In this document: positions 8,811-16,669 of the stretch, in pieces
How positions within the stretch are numbered: the first letter of the stretch is position 1
How the letters are laid out: each line of letters opens with the position of its first letter
NCBI RefSeq assembly: GCF_029223285.1
Contig: NZ_JARHUJ010000004.1
Span: forward strand, 496,001-560,000
Direction of reading: 5' to 3'
Length of the DNA: 64,000 nt
From: Paraflavitalea sp. CAU 1676
GTDB lineage: Bacteria > Bacteroidota > Bacteroidia > Chitinophagales > Chitinophagaceae
The notes under the pieces: model-generated
What the model was told of the DNA's origin: nothing
Database searches by the model: none
The model's input: only the letters and a program-made list of their open reading frames with translations
Position numbers and translations under genes: made by a program

Positions 8811-10355
8811 CTAGAACTTGAATTCATGTAGCCTTCCCGAGCCTGTCCATCCATAGATAACGGTACTGCCGTTAATCGTAAGTTTTGCTATATGCTGTAT
8901 AGCCGGCGCAGTTACACCGGCGATCACAGCTCTCCAGCTACCTCCGTTGCTGGAGGGCGTATACTCCCATACATTACGGTTGATGACAAAATATCCCTTG
9001 TTGCCGACAGAGAAGGCGGATGTTTGAAATGAAGGCATTTCCTCGGCCATGTCAGCTACTCTTACGAGCTGATCGGGGGCCGTAAATTTATATACGGCAT
9101 TGCGCACCTGGTTGATCACCGGGAGGGCTCTTCCCAGGTAAACTTCATTACCAATTATGAATGCATTGCCAGCGCTGAGGTCGTTGAAGGATGCTGTTGT
9201 AACCAGGTCAAACTTTCCGGTATTTCCATTGCCGGCGGGATCGAACTGGTACAGTTGCTTGTTATCGCTGCCAAAACCAACATAGATATTGTTATTCAGG
9301 ACAAAGCTAACTGCACCCATTACCCGGTGCGGGAAGTTTGACAGTTGCGTAGCGGTATTGGTTTCGGGATGAAACTCCCACCAGGCATTACTTTCTCCGG
9401 CAGCGGAAACGCCGGTACCAAGGAAGATCCGGTCATTGTGTACTACAGCAGAAACCTGCTGCAGATCGGCCGAAACCATACCGGCCGGCGCCTGCGCCAG
9501 CTGCCACCCTTTGCCGGCATCGGCGGGGTCAAAGACAGCATATTCCGGAGTAGTGGTAGTGATCGCGAGCCTGTTAAAACCCCAATAGATCTTATTCTTA
9601 TATACAAATGATAATCCGCCATTGAAGGCAGAGGCTCCGTTGGGGAAAAGTTCGATATTCCTGTTTTCCCAACGGGCGTAGGGACCGGTGGCCGTTACAG
9701 TAAACAGGTCATCGCTCTCCACGGTAGTTCCATCGGAGGTTACAACGAGTTTGTGTGCTGTCAGTGAAGTGTTGACCGGTATTTCAACCACAATCTGTGT
9801 GGGTGATTTTTGCTTTATCGGAGCGACAATGCCATTGATCTTCACGGCTACCTCGTTGCCGAATTTGGTGCCCTTGATGGTAACCTGTGTATTGAATGGG
9901 CCTTGTTTGGGGTTGATGTCTTTTACATAAAGGATTAGCGGGTCTACCACAAAATCATTCTGTGAGGTGACGGTTTGATCGCCAATTTTCACGGTGACCT
10001 TTCCGGTAGTGGCATCATCGGGCACGGTCACTTTCAGGGTTGTAGTGCTGGCGGAAGCTACTGTGGCTTCGAAAAGTGCGCTCTGGAACCTCACGTAATT
10101 TTGCAGGGGATTGTCTTTGAAGTGCTTTCCCGTAATGGTGATCTCTGTGCCCGGCATTCCATGTGTAGGGTCGATAGAAAGTATCTCAGGTTTCGCGTTG
10201 CCTGTTGGGTTGCCCGGATTGTCGGGATTACCGCCGGGGTTTTCGGATTGGTTACTATCTGGATCTTTGCCGCAGCCTTGAGCGATAGCCATCGCCAGCA
10301 CGAGTGTGCCTACAATGCATTTTTTCAGGATAGGTTTGATAATTGCCTTGACCAT
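8811..10355 (-). CDS. lipoprotein with two IPT/TIG domains, paralogue of the next gene
   Basis: 514 residues, same architecture as the gene at 7275-8777 from which it is separated by 33 bp. It has a lipoprotein signal (IAQGC), a Pro/Gly/Asn-rich linker, two IPT/TIG domains and a propeller-like C terminus with KNKIYWGFNR, NNNIYVGFGS and GNKGYFVINRNVWEYTP. The two proteins share many identical segments in the C-terminal half and differ more in the TIG region. No enzymatic residues are apparent. Co-transcription with 7275-8777 is likely. Confidence 0.75.
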   Translation of the reverse strand: MVKAIIKPILKKCIVGTLVLAMAIAQGCGKDPDSNQSENPGGNPDNPGNPTGNAKPEILSIDPTHGMPGTEITITGKHFKDNPLQNYVRFQSALFEATVASASTTTLKVTVPDDATTGKVTVKIGDQTVTSQNDFVVDPLILYVKDINPKQGPFNTQVTIKGTKFGNEVAVKINGIVAPIKQKSPTQIVVEIPVNTSLTAHKLVVTSDGTTVESDDLFTVTATGPYARWENRNIELFPNGASAFNGGLSFVYKNKIYWGFNRLAITTTTPEYAVFDPADAGKGWQLAQAPAGMVSADLQQVSAVVHNDRIFLGTGVSAAGESNAWWEFHPETNTATQLSNFPHRVMGAVSFVLNNNIYVGFGSDNKQLYQFDPAGNGNTGKFDLVTTASFNDLSAGNAFIIGNEVYLGRALPVINQVRNAVYKFTAPDQLVRVADMAEEMPSFQTSAFSVGNKGYFVINRNVWEYTPSSNGGSWRAVIAGVTAPAIQHIAKLTINGSTVIYGWTGSGRLHEFKF

Positions 10356-10380
10356 TCTGCTTAGTGTGTTTTGTTAGTGA

Positions 10381-10770
10381 TTAGTGTGCGTTAGCATGTA
10401 GATCGGTAGAAATAAAGAGATCTGGCAGTAGCAATGCGTCGGGATCCTGGAACACCACGATCTTCAATTGTATCAGTCCGTGATACTCCAATGAATATTT
10501 TTGAGGTTTTGCAGAGAGCTGTGTCGGGATGGCATGTGCCGAAGTGAACGCGCTTTCACCCAAAGACAGGCTGCTTTGAACTTGCCGGAGGTTACTGATG
10601 TAATCATTATTGAAAATGGTAATGCAGAAAACCAGTAATGCGAAAGGCCATCCGACGGCCTGTTTTTTAAAAACAGGCTGCTTGCCTGCTTTGTGATAGC
10701 CGCGCAGGAAGGGCATTGCAAAATAACCCGCAGTGAGGTGATACATAACTGGATGCTTACTCATGGTCAA
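10381..10770 (-). CDS. doubtful small ORF, one predicted membrane helix
   Basis: An open frame of 129 codons placed 25 bp upstream of the TIG lipoprotein gene on the same strand. It contains a hydrophobic stretch (AVGWPFALLVFCITIF) but no recognisable family. A perfect inverted repeat (10658-10678) falls inside it, which is more typical of non-coding DNA. It may be a real short membrane protein, a decayed gene or an untranslated leader. I keep it only as a possibility. Confidence 0.25.
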   Translation of the reverse strand: MTMSKHPVMYHLTAGYFAMPFLRGYHKAGKQPVFKKQAVGWPFALLVFCITIFNNDYISNLRQVQSSLSLGESAFTSAHAIPTQLSAKPQKYSLEYHGLIQLKIVVFQDPDALLLPDLFISTDLHANAH

Positions 10771-10991
10771 TACTTTAGCTGTGCTTCAGTTGTGCGAATA
10801 CACAGTCTCGCGCACGAGGTGGCGATTACATTCAATGCTTCTGAAAAAGCTAATAATAGTTACAGGGAATCGTAAATGGAGGGTGAGATCATTTTTGATT
10901 CAGCAAGCTGACTTGGCAGCTTAAGACCGAAAGGATAGTTGAGGGTGGTTTGTAAACTGTAGCTTTCGGCAAACGGGTGACAAGCAATTAG

Positions 10992-11006
10992 ACGCAATCG
11001 TTGCGT
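10992..11006. promoter_or_regulatory. palindrome ACGCAATCGTTGCGT, possible operator
   Basis: Perfect 6-bp arms around TCG, about 210 bp upstream of dgcN. The shape is that of a repressor site, but no partner regulator is evident. Confidence 0.3.
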
Positions 11007-11159
11007 TGGAGGAATCAATTTTCCGGAACAAAATAATAATTAAGCGTGTTTTGGCCGAGTAGAGGTGCTCATAAGAGCCTCGTTGGGTAGGGCCGCCGCA
11101 GATAACCGCAGACTCATGGCTACCTGTTGCAAATATCGGGTTTCCCGCATCTATTCTAA

Positions 11160-11190
11160 TTTTTTTCTACCTCATGGGCGCTTAACTTTA
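11160..11190 (+). promoter_or_regulatory. probable promoter of dgcN-dgcA
   Basis: A TTTT stretch at 11160-11163 is followed after 19 bp by TAACTTTA at 11183-11190, one mismatch from the Bacteroidota -7 element TAnnTTTG. The gene starts about 28 bp downstream. Confidence 0.45.
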
Positions 11191-11217
11191 AAACATCCTA
11201 CCACTTAAATCGTACTA

Positions 11218-12279
11218 ATGATGAATAATAACGCTGTTGTTATAACAAATGGTTTACTGGCAGAACCCAGTGCTAAAACTGCGCATGGATTGATCCGTGG
11301 TTCCGATAGATTTCGTATCCTCGGTGTTATCGACCCAGTGCATGCGGGTAAGGATGCGGGAGAGGTTGTTGATGGGAGAGTGAGGCAAATCCCTATTTGG
11401 AGTAGCCTTGAAGAAGCTGTAGGCAAGAGTAAGGAGCCGATCCATTACAGTATTGTAGGTATTGCACCCAAAGGTGGAAAGCTACCTCCGGAATTAAGGC
11501 AAGTGGTAGAGAGCAGTTTAGTAAATAGGATATCGGTGATCAATGGCTTGCATGATTTCCTTACCGATATTCCGGAAATAGTTTCGCTGGCCGGCATTCA
11601 TGGTGCATCCATAACTGATATCAGAAAGCCCAGATCAAGGAGCGAACTGCATTTCTGGACAGGCAGGATCTTTGAGGTAACCTGCCCAATAGTTGCTGTT
11701 CTTGGGTTGGAAACCAATCTTGGCAAACGCACTACTTCCCGGATGCTTACCGAAAGTTGCCGGGCCAACGGTATCAATGGGCAGATGGTGTTTACCGGAC
11801 AAACCGGATGGATGCAGGATGGTAAATATGGCTTTGTGCTGGATACCACAGTAAATGATTTTGTGTCGGGCGAGTTGGAACACGCTATTTACACCTGCTT
11901 TAAGGAAACTGAACCTGATATCATTTTTCTAGAAGGGCAGTCGGGCCTGCGCAACCCAACTGGCCCCTGCGGCTCGGAGTATCTCGTTTCGGGCAATGCG
12001 AAAAAGACCATCCTGGTATTTTCGCCCAAAACGGAATACTTCAGTAATAACCCTGCCTGGGGCAAGGTACCCACGATTGAAGAGGAGATCGCATTGGTTA
12101 AGTTGTATGGCAGTGATGTGATAGCCCTGGCAATGAACACCAGGGGTTGCACAAACGAAGAAATCATCGGCTTCCGCGATCAATATGAACAACGGACGGG
12201 GTTGCCCGTGCTGCTACCTTTGCAGGAAGGGGTCGATAAAATAATTCCGGTAATACGTGGCATCCTGAACCAGCAATAG
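11218..12279 (+). CDS. dgcN: DUF1611 / DgcN-family P-loop protein
   Basis: 353 residues of the DUF1611 family. The N-terminal domain is Rossmann-like (GVIDPVHAGKDAGEVVDG). The C-terminal P-loop domain starts with GLETNLGKRTTS (residues 163-174, Walker A). Members of this family paired with an enolase-superfamily epimerase were described as DgcN, an N-acetyltransferase acting in D-glutamate catabolism. That assignment comes from the family, not from motifs here. The epimerase gene follows after 30 bp on the same strand, so both are probably one operon. Start is ATG at 11218, or the adjacent ATG at 11221. Confidence 0.8.
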   Translation: MMNNNAVVITNGLLAEPSAKTAHGLIRGSDRFRILGVIDPVHAGKDAGEVVDGRVRQIPIWSSLEEAVGKSKEPIHYSIVGIAPKGGKLPPELRQVVESSLVNRISVINGLHDFLTDIPEIVSLAGIHGASITDIRKPRSRSELHFWTGRIFEVTCPIVAVLGLETNLGKRTTSRMLTESCRANGINGQMVFTGQTGWMQDGKYGFVLDTTVNDFVSGELEHAIYTCFKETEPDIIFLEGQSGLRNPTGPCGSEYLVSGNAKKTILVFSPKTEYFSNNPAWGKVPTIEEEIALVKLYGSDVIALAMNTRGCTNEEIIGFRDQYEQRTGLPVLLPLQEGVDKIIPVIRGILNQQ

Positions 12280-12309
12280 TGCATACCAAAAAAGCAAACA
12301 TCAGTTCTC

Positions 12310-13377
12310 ATGAAGATCAGGTCTATTGTTGCGGGTGGTGAAGACCTGCAGTTAACACGCCCCTATAGCATATCGTACAAGACAGTAACGCATGTGGAGA
12401 ATGTGGTCGTGAAGGTGGAATTGGAGAATGGTATTACCGGCGTGGGTACTGCCAACCCAAGTAAATATGTGGTCGGGAGAGATATCAGTGATACACTGAC
12501 AGCATTGAATGAAGCGGCACTTCAACCCTTCACCGGAAAGGACATCCGGACATTCTATTCCTTGTTGAAAATGGTTCACGATCGGTTTAGTGACCAGGCA
12601 GGAGCAGCCGCAGCGCTGGACATAGCCTTGCACGATGCTTTTACCCAATGGCTGGGCGTGCCGCTGGTAAGCTTTCTGGGCCAGTCTATCAACACGCTAC
12701 CCACCTCCATTACCATTGGCATCAAGAATGTAGAAGACACCATTGCAGAAGCCAGGGAATACTTTGGCCGGGGATTTCGGGTGCTTAAGGTAAAATTGGG
12801 TGGCGGTGCCGGCACAGACGTGGAAAGGCTTGTAAAGCTGCGGGAAGTATTTGGCGATAAGGTTGTGATAAGGGTAGATGCCAACCAGGATTATTCACCG
12901 GAACAGTTCAGGCAGTTTTGCCAACAAACAGGATCGCTCGATCTTGAATTGATAGAGCAACCTATGCCAGCTCATGCGGTAGATGAAATGCGGCAATTGC
13001 CATCGGAGATCCGCAGGCTGGTAGCTGCCGACGAATCGTTGGTGGGTCCCCGGGATGCATTCAGACTGGCGTCGCCACCTGCTGCCTGTGGAATTTTCAA
13101 TATCAAGCTGATGAAATGCGGAGGGGTTCAACCGGCGCTGCGTATTGCCGCCATTGCTGAACAGGCCGGTATTGAATTGATGTGGGGCTGCAACGACGAA
13201 AGTATAGTGAGCATCAGCGCTGCACTGCATGCTGCCTTTTCCAGTCCATCGACCCGTTATCTCGATCTGGACGGCAGTCTTGATCTGGCCAGAGATATCG
13301 TAGAAGGCGGGTTTGTGCTGAAGGACGGATATATGACTTTAACGGATAGGCCTGGACTGGGCGTACGCTTGTTGTAA
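12310..13377 (+). CDS. dgcA: dipeptide epimerase / DgcA-type enolase-superfamily racemase
   Basis: 355 residues, muconate-lactonizing-enzyme subgroup of the enolase superfamily. Catalytic positions are all visible: K160-x-K162, metal ligands D190, E216 and D241, and K266 on the opposite face. The D319-L-D321 motif corresponds to the DxD that binds the dipeptide ammonium group in L-Ala-D/L-Glu epimerases. This supports epimerisation of murein-derived L-Ala-D-Glu. The DUF1611 partner also fits the N-acetyl-D-Glu racemase named DgcA, and the sequence cannot separate the two. The product feeds glutamate recovery from peptidoglycan or D-amino acids. It ends immediately before the convergent repressor gene. 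Confidence 0.85.
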   Translation: MKIRSIVAGGEDLQLTRPYSISYKTVTHVENVVVKVELENGITGVGTANPSKYVVGRDISDTLTALNEAALQPFTGKDIRTFYSLLKMVHDRFSDQAGAAAALDIALHDAFTQWLGVPLVSFLGQSINTLPTSITIGIKNVEDTIAEAREYFGRGFRVLKVKLGGGAGTDVERLVKLREVFGDKVVIRVDANQDYSPEQFRQFCQQTGSLDLELIEQPMPAHAVDEMRQLPSEIRRLVAADESLVGPRDAFRLASPPAACGIFNIKLMKCGGVQPALRIAAIAEQAGIELMWGCNDESIVSISAALHAAFSSPSTRYLDLDGSLDLARDIVEGGFVLKDGYMTLTDRPGLGVRLL

Positions 13378-14115
13378 TTAAACTTTGATCTCAAACTTGC
13401 GGGGAGGTGCCATTTCCCAATCGATCTTTCTTTTAACTAACCATAACTCCTTTATGTCATTCACCGGGATGAGGAACTGCGGATAAAATTCTTCATTGTC
13501 GCTGATCGCTACAAAACTTCCGGCATCTTTCCTGAATAGCCTTTTTACAAGGATATCATTTTCCAGCACGATCACATAAATGTAGAAATTGGCGATCTGG
13601 TGCCATTGATCCTGTTCAATTCGTTCGCAAACAAGATGATACCCCTCTTTGTAGGTAGGTTCCATGCTATCGCCTTTCACGTCGAAAACCCGGTACTGTT
13701 CACCTTTATACGGAAAACCTGGCAAGCTGGTCTTTTCGAGGTTATGGATGTACAATGGATCGTGGTATCGATTGGAATAGCCTGCCAGGGCGGCTATCGG
13801 AACGTATACGATGCCCTCGCTGTCGGGGTCGGGAAATGTCTTTTTGTGGCGACGGGTGAGTAAATAGGGTGTTGTAGATTCCTCCAATTGTTGGGTGCCG
13901 ATGGCTGGTGTATTGATTTCTCCATTTTCCTCCTCCAGGAAGGCTTTAATAGTGGCCTCGTCTTCCGATTTTGGACTGGTGCCTTCCTGCCTCCATTTGT
14001 AAATGCGGTCCTTCGGAATGCCCGTCATTCTTGAAAATTCGGGCACCTTGATATTTTGTTTGGCCAGTTTTTCGTACAATTTGACTACCAATGGATTGAT
14101 CTGCTGTGCCGCCAT
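13378..14115 (-). CDS. S24-family (LexA/CI-like) transcriptional repressor
   Basis: 245 residues from the ATG at 14115; a TTG nine bases further upstream is less likely. The N-terminal helix-turn-helix (PEFSRMTGIPKDRIYKWRQ) is XRE-like. A linker of about 60 residues leads to a C-terminal S24 peptidase domain with FDVKGDSMEPTY (nucleophile Ser) and ILVKRLFRK (general base Lys), the dyad needed for self-cleavage as in LexA and phage CI. It faces a secreted-protein gene across a 170-bp region that holds a perfect palindrome inside a promoter. It is therefore probably a repressor of that gene. No phage genes are nearby. Confidence 0.85.
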   Translation of the reverse strand: MAAQQINPLVVKLYEKLAKQNIKVPEFSRMTGIPKDRIYKWRQEGTSPKSEDEATIKAFLEEENGEINTPAIGTQQLEESTTPYLLTRRHKKTFPDPDSEGIVYVPIAALAGYSNRYHDPLYIHNLEKTSLPGFPYKGEQYRVFDVKGDSMEPTYKEGYHLVCERIEQDQWHQIANFYIYVIVLENDILVKRLFRKDAGSFVAISDNEEFYPQFLIPVNDIKELWLVKRKIDWEMAPPRKFEIKV

Positions 14116-14154
14116 ATGTCCCAATTATTGTGGATAAATATGCTGATGAGTACC

Positions 14155-14185
14155 TTTTTAAATGGAGAAATCTCCATTATATTTG
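14155..14185 (+). promoter_or_regulatory. promoter with embedded palindromic operator
   Basis: The -33-like TTTT (14155-14158) and a perfect -7 TATATTTG (14178-14185) flank an inverted repeat with 8-bp arms (AATGGAGA, AA, TCTCCATT, 14161-14178). Additional half-sites TGGAGAAA and ATGGAG occur at 14217-14224 and 14229-14234. A repressor bound here would block the promoter. The S24 protein encoded alongside is the obvious candidate. Confidence 0.65.
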
Positions 14186-14285
14186 CATCCCCTTCGGGCA
14201 AAATAACGAAGAATATTGGAGAAAAATGATGGAGTTGGGTTAAAAAATGGAAATATCTACAATTAATACAAATACACAGTAAGCC

Positions 14286-14879
14286 ATGAAAAAGGTTCTC
14301 TTATCCATGATGATGATTATTTCAGTAATGTTCACAGAAGCACAGTCGCTGGTGCAGGAGCGGGCGGCCATCGGCAGTCTGCTATCCGGTTCGGGGTGGC
14401 GGTTCATAGAGCCGGCCAAAACGATCAAGTCCAGGCGGGATTGGCTGTTGCAATACCACCATGTCATCGACAGCGTATGCCTTCAATTGGCAACCCTGGG
14501 AGGGACAGAGGAATTGGATGAATACACCATAAAAGTGAGCACGGTAAATGCTGGTCCTGTTACAGTGTGGAGTCTCCCTACGCAGCCCGGCCATAAATAC
14601 CGGGTGGAAGTGGTTTGCAACGGTGTGCTGGATGAAGGAAATGCGTCGCTTGAGGGAAGGAAGAAAAGAGGGTTCCTGGTAGATGCTTCCTGGGATGTTA
14701 ACGCTGGTCAGCTCACCGCCATCGAACCAACGGAATACCTCGGTGCGGGATTGACTGCTGCAGACTATATCATTACCCATCAAGGCAGTGATATCATTTT
14801 GCAGGCGGTTGGTGAAGCAAATGCCCTGATCAATTTTGAGTTCAAGGTAAAAGTGTATACGCTTTGGGCCAACCTGTAA
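14286..14879 (+). CDS. secreted protein of unknown function
   Basis: 197 residues. A signal peptide (MKKVLLSMMMIISVMF, cleavage near TEAQ) is followed by a compact domain rich in beta strands with one Lys/Arg-rich loop (EGRKKRGF). I do not recognise the family. Its promoter carries the S24 repressor-type palindrome, so it may be induced when that repressor is inactivated. A terminator hairpin follows directly. One possible role is an envelope or stress product, but this is context only. Confidence 0.65.
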   Translation: MKKVLLSMMMIISVMFTEAQSLVQERAAIGSLLSGSGWRFIEPAKTIKSRRDWLLQYHHVIDSVCLQLATLGGTEELDEYTIKVSTVNAGPVTVWSLPTQPGHKYRVEVVCNGVLDEGNASLEGRKKRGFLVDASWDVNAGQLTAIEPTEYLGAGLTAADYIITHQGSDIILQAVGEANALINFEFKVKVYTLWANL

Positions 14880-14913
14880 TGGGCGATTTGGTGCAGTGAA
14901 CAATTACTGAAAT

Positions 14914-14950
14914 AAAAAACGGCACTTCTTTAAGAAGGTGCCGTTTTTTA
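14914..14950. terminator. bidirectional terminator
   Basis: Long hairpin with CGGCAC/GTGCCG and TTCTT/AAGAA arms (14920-14943), with an A-run before and a T-run after. It ends the gene at 14879. Confidence 0.85.
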
Positions 14951-15021
14951 TTGATGCCTGGCGTGGATTATTTTCAATGATCCACTCCGCATATGCATTA
15001 CCCAAGAAAGTAGAAAATCCC

Positions 15022-15043
15022 GCCCGATGGTATCGGGCTGTTT
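15022..15043 (+). other. short hairpin with T-rich tail
   Basis: GCCCGAT and ATCGGGC arms (15022-15028, 15032-15038) followed by TGTTTTG. It may be a second weak terminator. Its arms resemble the acceptor stem of the neighbouring tRNA-Gln, so a partial tRNA copy is an alternative. Confidence 0.35.
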
Positions 15044-15092
15044 TGTATTTCAGTCTGCTCGGTTGAGCAAGGTCACCTCGCTGCCTGAAATA

Positions 15093-15120
15093 CAAAACCC
15101 GCAACTTTCGTTGCGGGTTT
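15093..15120 (-). terminator. terminator of tRNA-Gln
   Basis: Perfect stem AAACCCGCAAC/GTTGCGGGTTT (15095-15105 with 15110-15120), 4 bp beyond the 3' end of the minus-strand tRNA. Confidence 0.75.
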
Positions 15121-15124
15121 CTTG

Positions 15125-15195
15125 TTGCCCGACCTGGATTCGAACCAAGACAAACTGAACCAAAATCAGTTGTACTACCATTATACTATCGGGCA
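15125..15195 (-). tRNA. tRNA-Gln (anticodon TTG)
   Basis: Read on the minus strand: acceptor arms TGCCCGA/TCGGGCA, D-arm with AATGGTAGT, anticodon loop TTTTGGT with TTG, T-arm with GGTTCGAATCC. The 3' CCA is not encoded. A single transcription unit with its own terminator. Confidence 0.95.
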
Positions 15196-15358
15196 GCCTT
15201 GCCAATTCGTAATTGGGAGTGCAAAAATAGGAGTTCCATTGATTTGTGCCAAATGCTTTTTGAAAAAAAATGAAATACTTCACATTTTTTTTCCGGCCGT
15301 CATATTCTGCTGAAAACAACTGGATTAATTCTTTAATTTCCGGGTAAACCAACGTTAC

Positions 15359-16660
15359 ATGAGACCCTCTTCCCGACGTTCCTTTCTGAACAGGGCAGGC
15401 CTGTTTTCCGCTACCGGATTGTTAGCGACGCTAACTCAGCCTGCCTGGAGTCGAAACCTTGAGCAGGCTTTATTGCGGTCAGCCGATATTCCTCCGCACG
15501 AACTGGCCGGTGAAGAAGATTTCTGGTATTACATCCAACAGGCTTATACTACCTCACCAGCCATTATCAACCTCAATAACGGTGGAGTGGCTCCCTCACC
15601 CCGGGTGGTGCAGGAGACCATGAAACATTTGCACGACGTAAGTATGGAAGCGCCCAGTTTCTATATGTGGAGAATAATAGACCAGGGCAGGGAGCCGCTC
15701 CGGAAAAACCTGGCTAAGCTGGCAGGTTGCGCTGACGAAGAAATTGCCATTCAACGCAACGCTTCAGAAGCCCTGGAAACCGTCATATTTGGGTTACCCT
15801 TGCAGGCAGGCGATGAAGTAGTATTGAGCAAAGTAGACTATCCCAATATGATGAACGCCTGGAAGCAGCGTGAACTGCGTGACGGGATCAAGCTGGTTTG
15901 GGTATCTCCGGAGTTACCCAGTGAGGACAACGAATACCTGGTGCAGCTATATCAAAAAGCATTCACGTCCAAAACCAAAGTCGTTCATCTTACCCATGTC
16001 GTAAACTGGAACGGGCAGATCATGCCCATCAGGAAGATCGCTGACGCTGCACACCAGCGGAACATTGAAGTGATCGTTGACGGTGCGCATAGTTTTGCTC
16101 AATTCCCCTATACCATACCAGAATTGGGGGCCGATTACTTTGGAACCAGTTTGCACAAGTGGTTAAGTGCCTGTATAGGGAGCGGTATGCTTTATGTGAA
16201 GAAAGAAAAGATAAAGAATCTTTATCCGCTGTTTGCCGCACCCGAACCGAAAAGCGATGATATACGCAAGTTCGAAAACCTGGGTACCCGGCCCTTTTTT
16301 ATCGAACAGGCAATCGGCAAAGCCATTGATTTTTATGATATGATCGGCGCGCAACGAAAAGAGCAACGGCTTTTTTACCTCAAAAACTATTGGATGAGCC
16401 GGGTGAAAGACATACCCAAAGTAAAGCTAGGTACGTCAATGAAACCCGGCTTTGGCTGCGCATTGGGACTGGTAGGGGTAGAGGGCAAAAAACCTGCGGA
16501 GATGGAAACCTTTCTGTTCTCTAAATTTAAAGTACACACCACCCCGGTCGAATGGGAAGGTATGAAAGGGGTGCGGGTTACGCCCAATGTTTACACAACT
16601 ACTAAGAACCTCGACGTGCTCGTGGACGGTATCGAGAAATATGCAAAGGGAGGTTTTTGA
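15359..16660 (+). CDS. class V aminotransferase (isopenicillin-N epimerase-like), Tat-exported
   Basis: 433 residues. The N terminus carries a twin-arginine type signal (SRRSFLNRAGLFSATGLLA), so export in folded form with its cofactor is predicted. The PLP fold is recognisable: IVDGAHSFAQ provides the Asp that contacts the pyridine nitrogen, and GTSLHKWLSA holds the Schiff-base lysine. LNNGGVAPSP is the family N-terminal substrate loop. It resembles the isopenicillin-N epimerase/cysteine desulfurase branch, whose exported members have poorly known substrates. It ends 9 bp from the convergent OmpA gene. Confidence 0.85.
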   Translation: MRPSSRRSFLNRAGLFSATGLLATLTQPAWSRNLEQALLRSADIPPHELAGEEDFWYYIQQAYTTSPAIINLNNGGVAPSPRVVQETMKHLHDVSMEAPSFYMWRIIDQGREPLRKNLAKLAGCADEEIAIQRNASEALETVIFGLPLQAGDEVVLSKVDYPNMMNAWKQRELRDGIKLVWVSPELPSEDNEYLVQLYQKAFTSKTKVVHLTHVVNWNGQIMPIRKIADAAHQRNIEVIVDGAHSFAQFPYTIPELGADYFGTSLHKWLSACIGSGMLYVKKEKIKNLYPLFAAPEPKSDDIRKFENLGTRPFFIEQAIGKAIDFYDMIGAQRKEQRLFYLKNYWMSRVKDIPKVKLGTSMKPGFGCALGLVGVEGKKPAEMETFLFSKFKVHTTPVEWEGMKGVRVTPNVYTTTKNLDVLVDGIEKYAKGGF

Positions 16661-16669
16661 TAAGCACGG

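Larger units (their letters stand above)
10771..11217. other. intergenic region before dgcN
   Basis: 447 bp with no convincing gene. It holds a 15-bp palindrome (10992-11006) and a promoter-like pair close to the dgcN start (11160-11190). Otherwise I see nothing. Confidence 0.6.
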
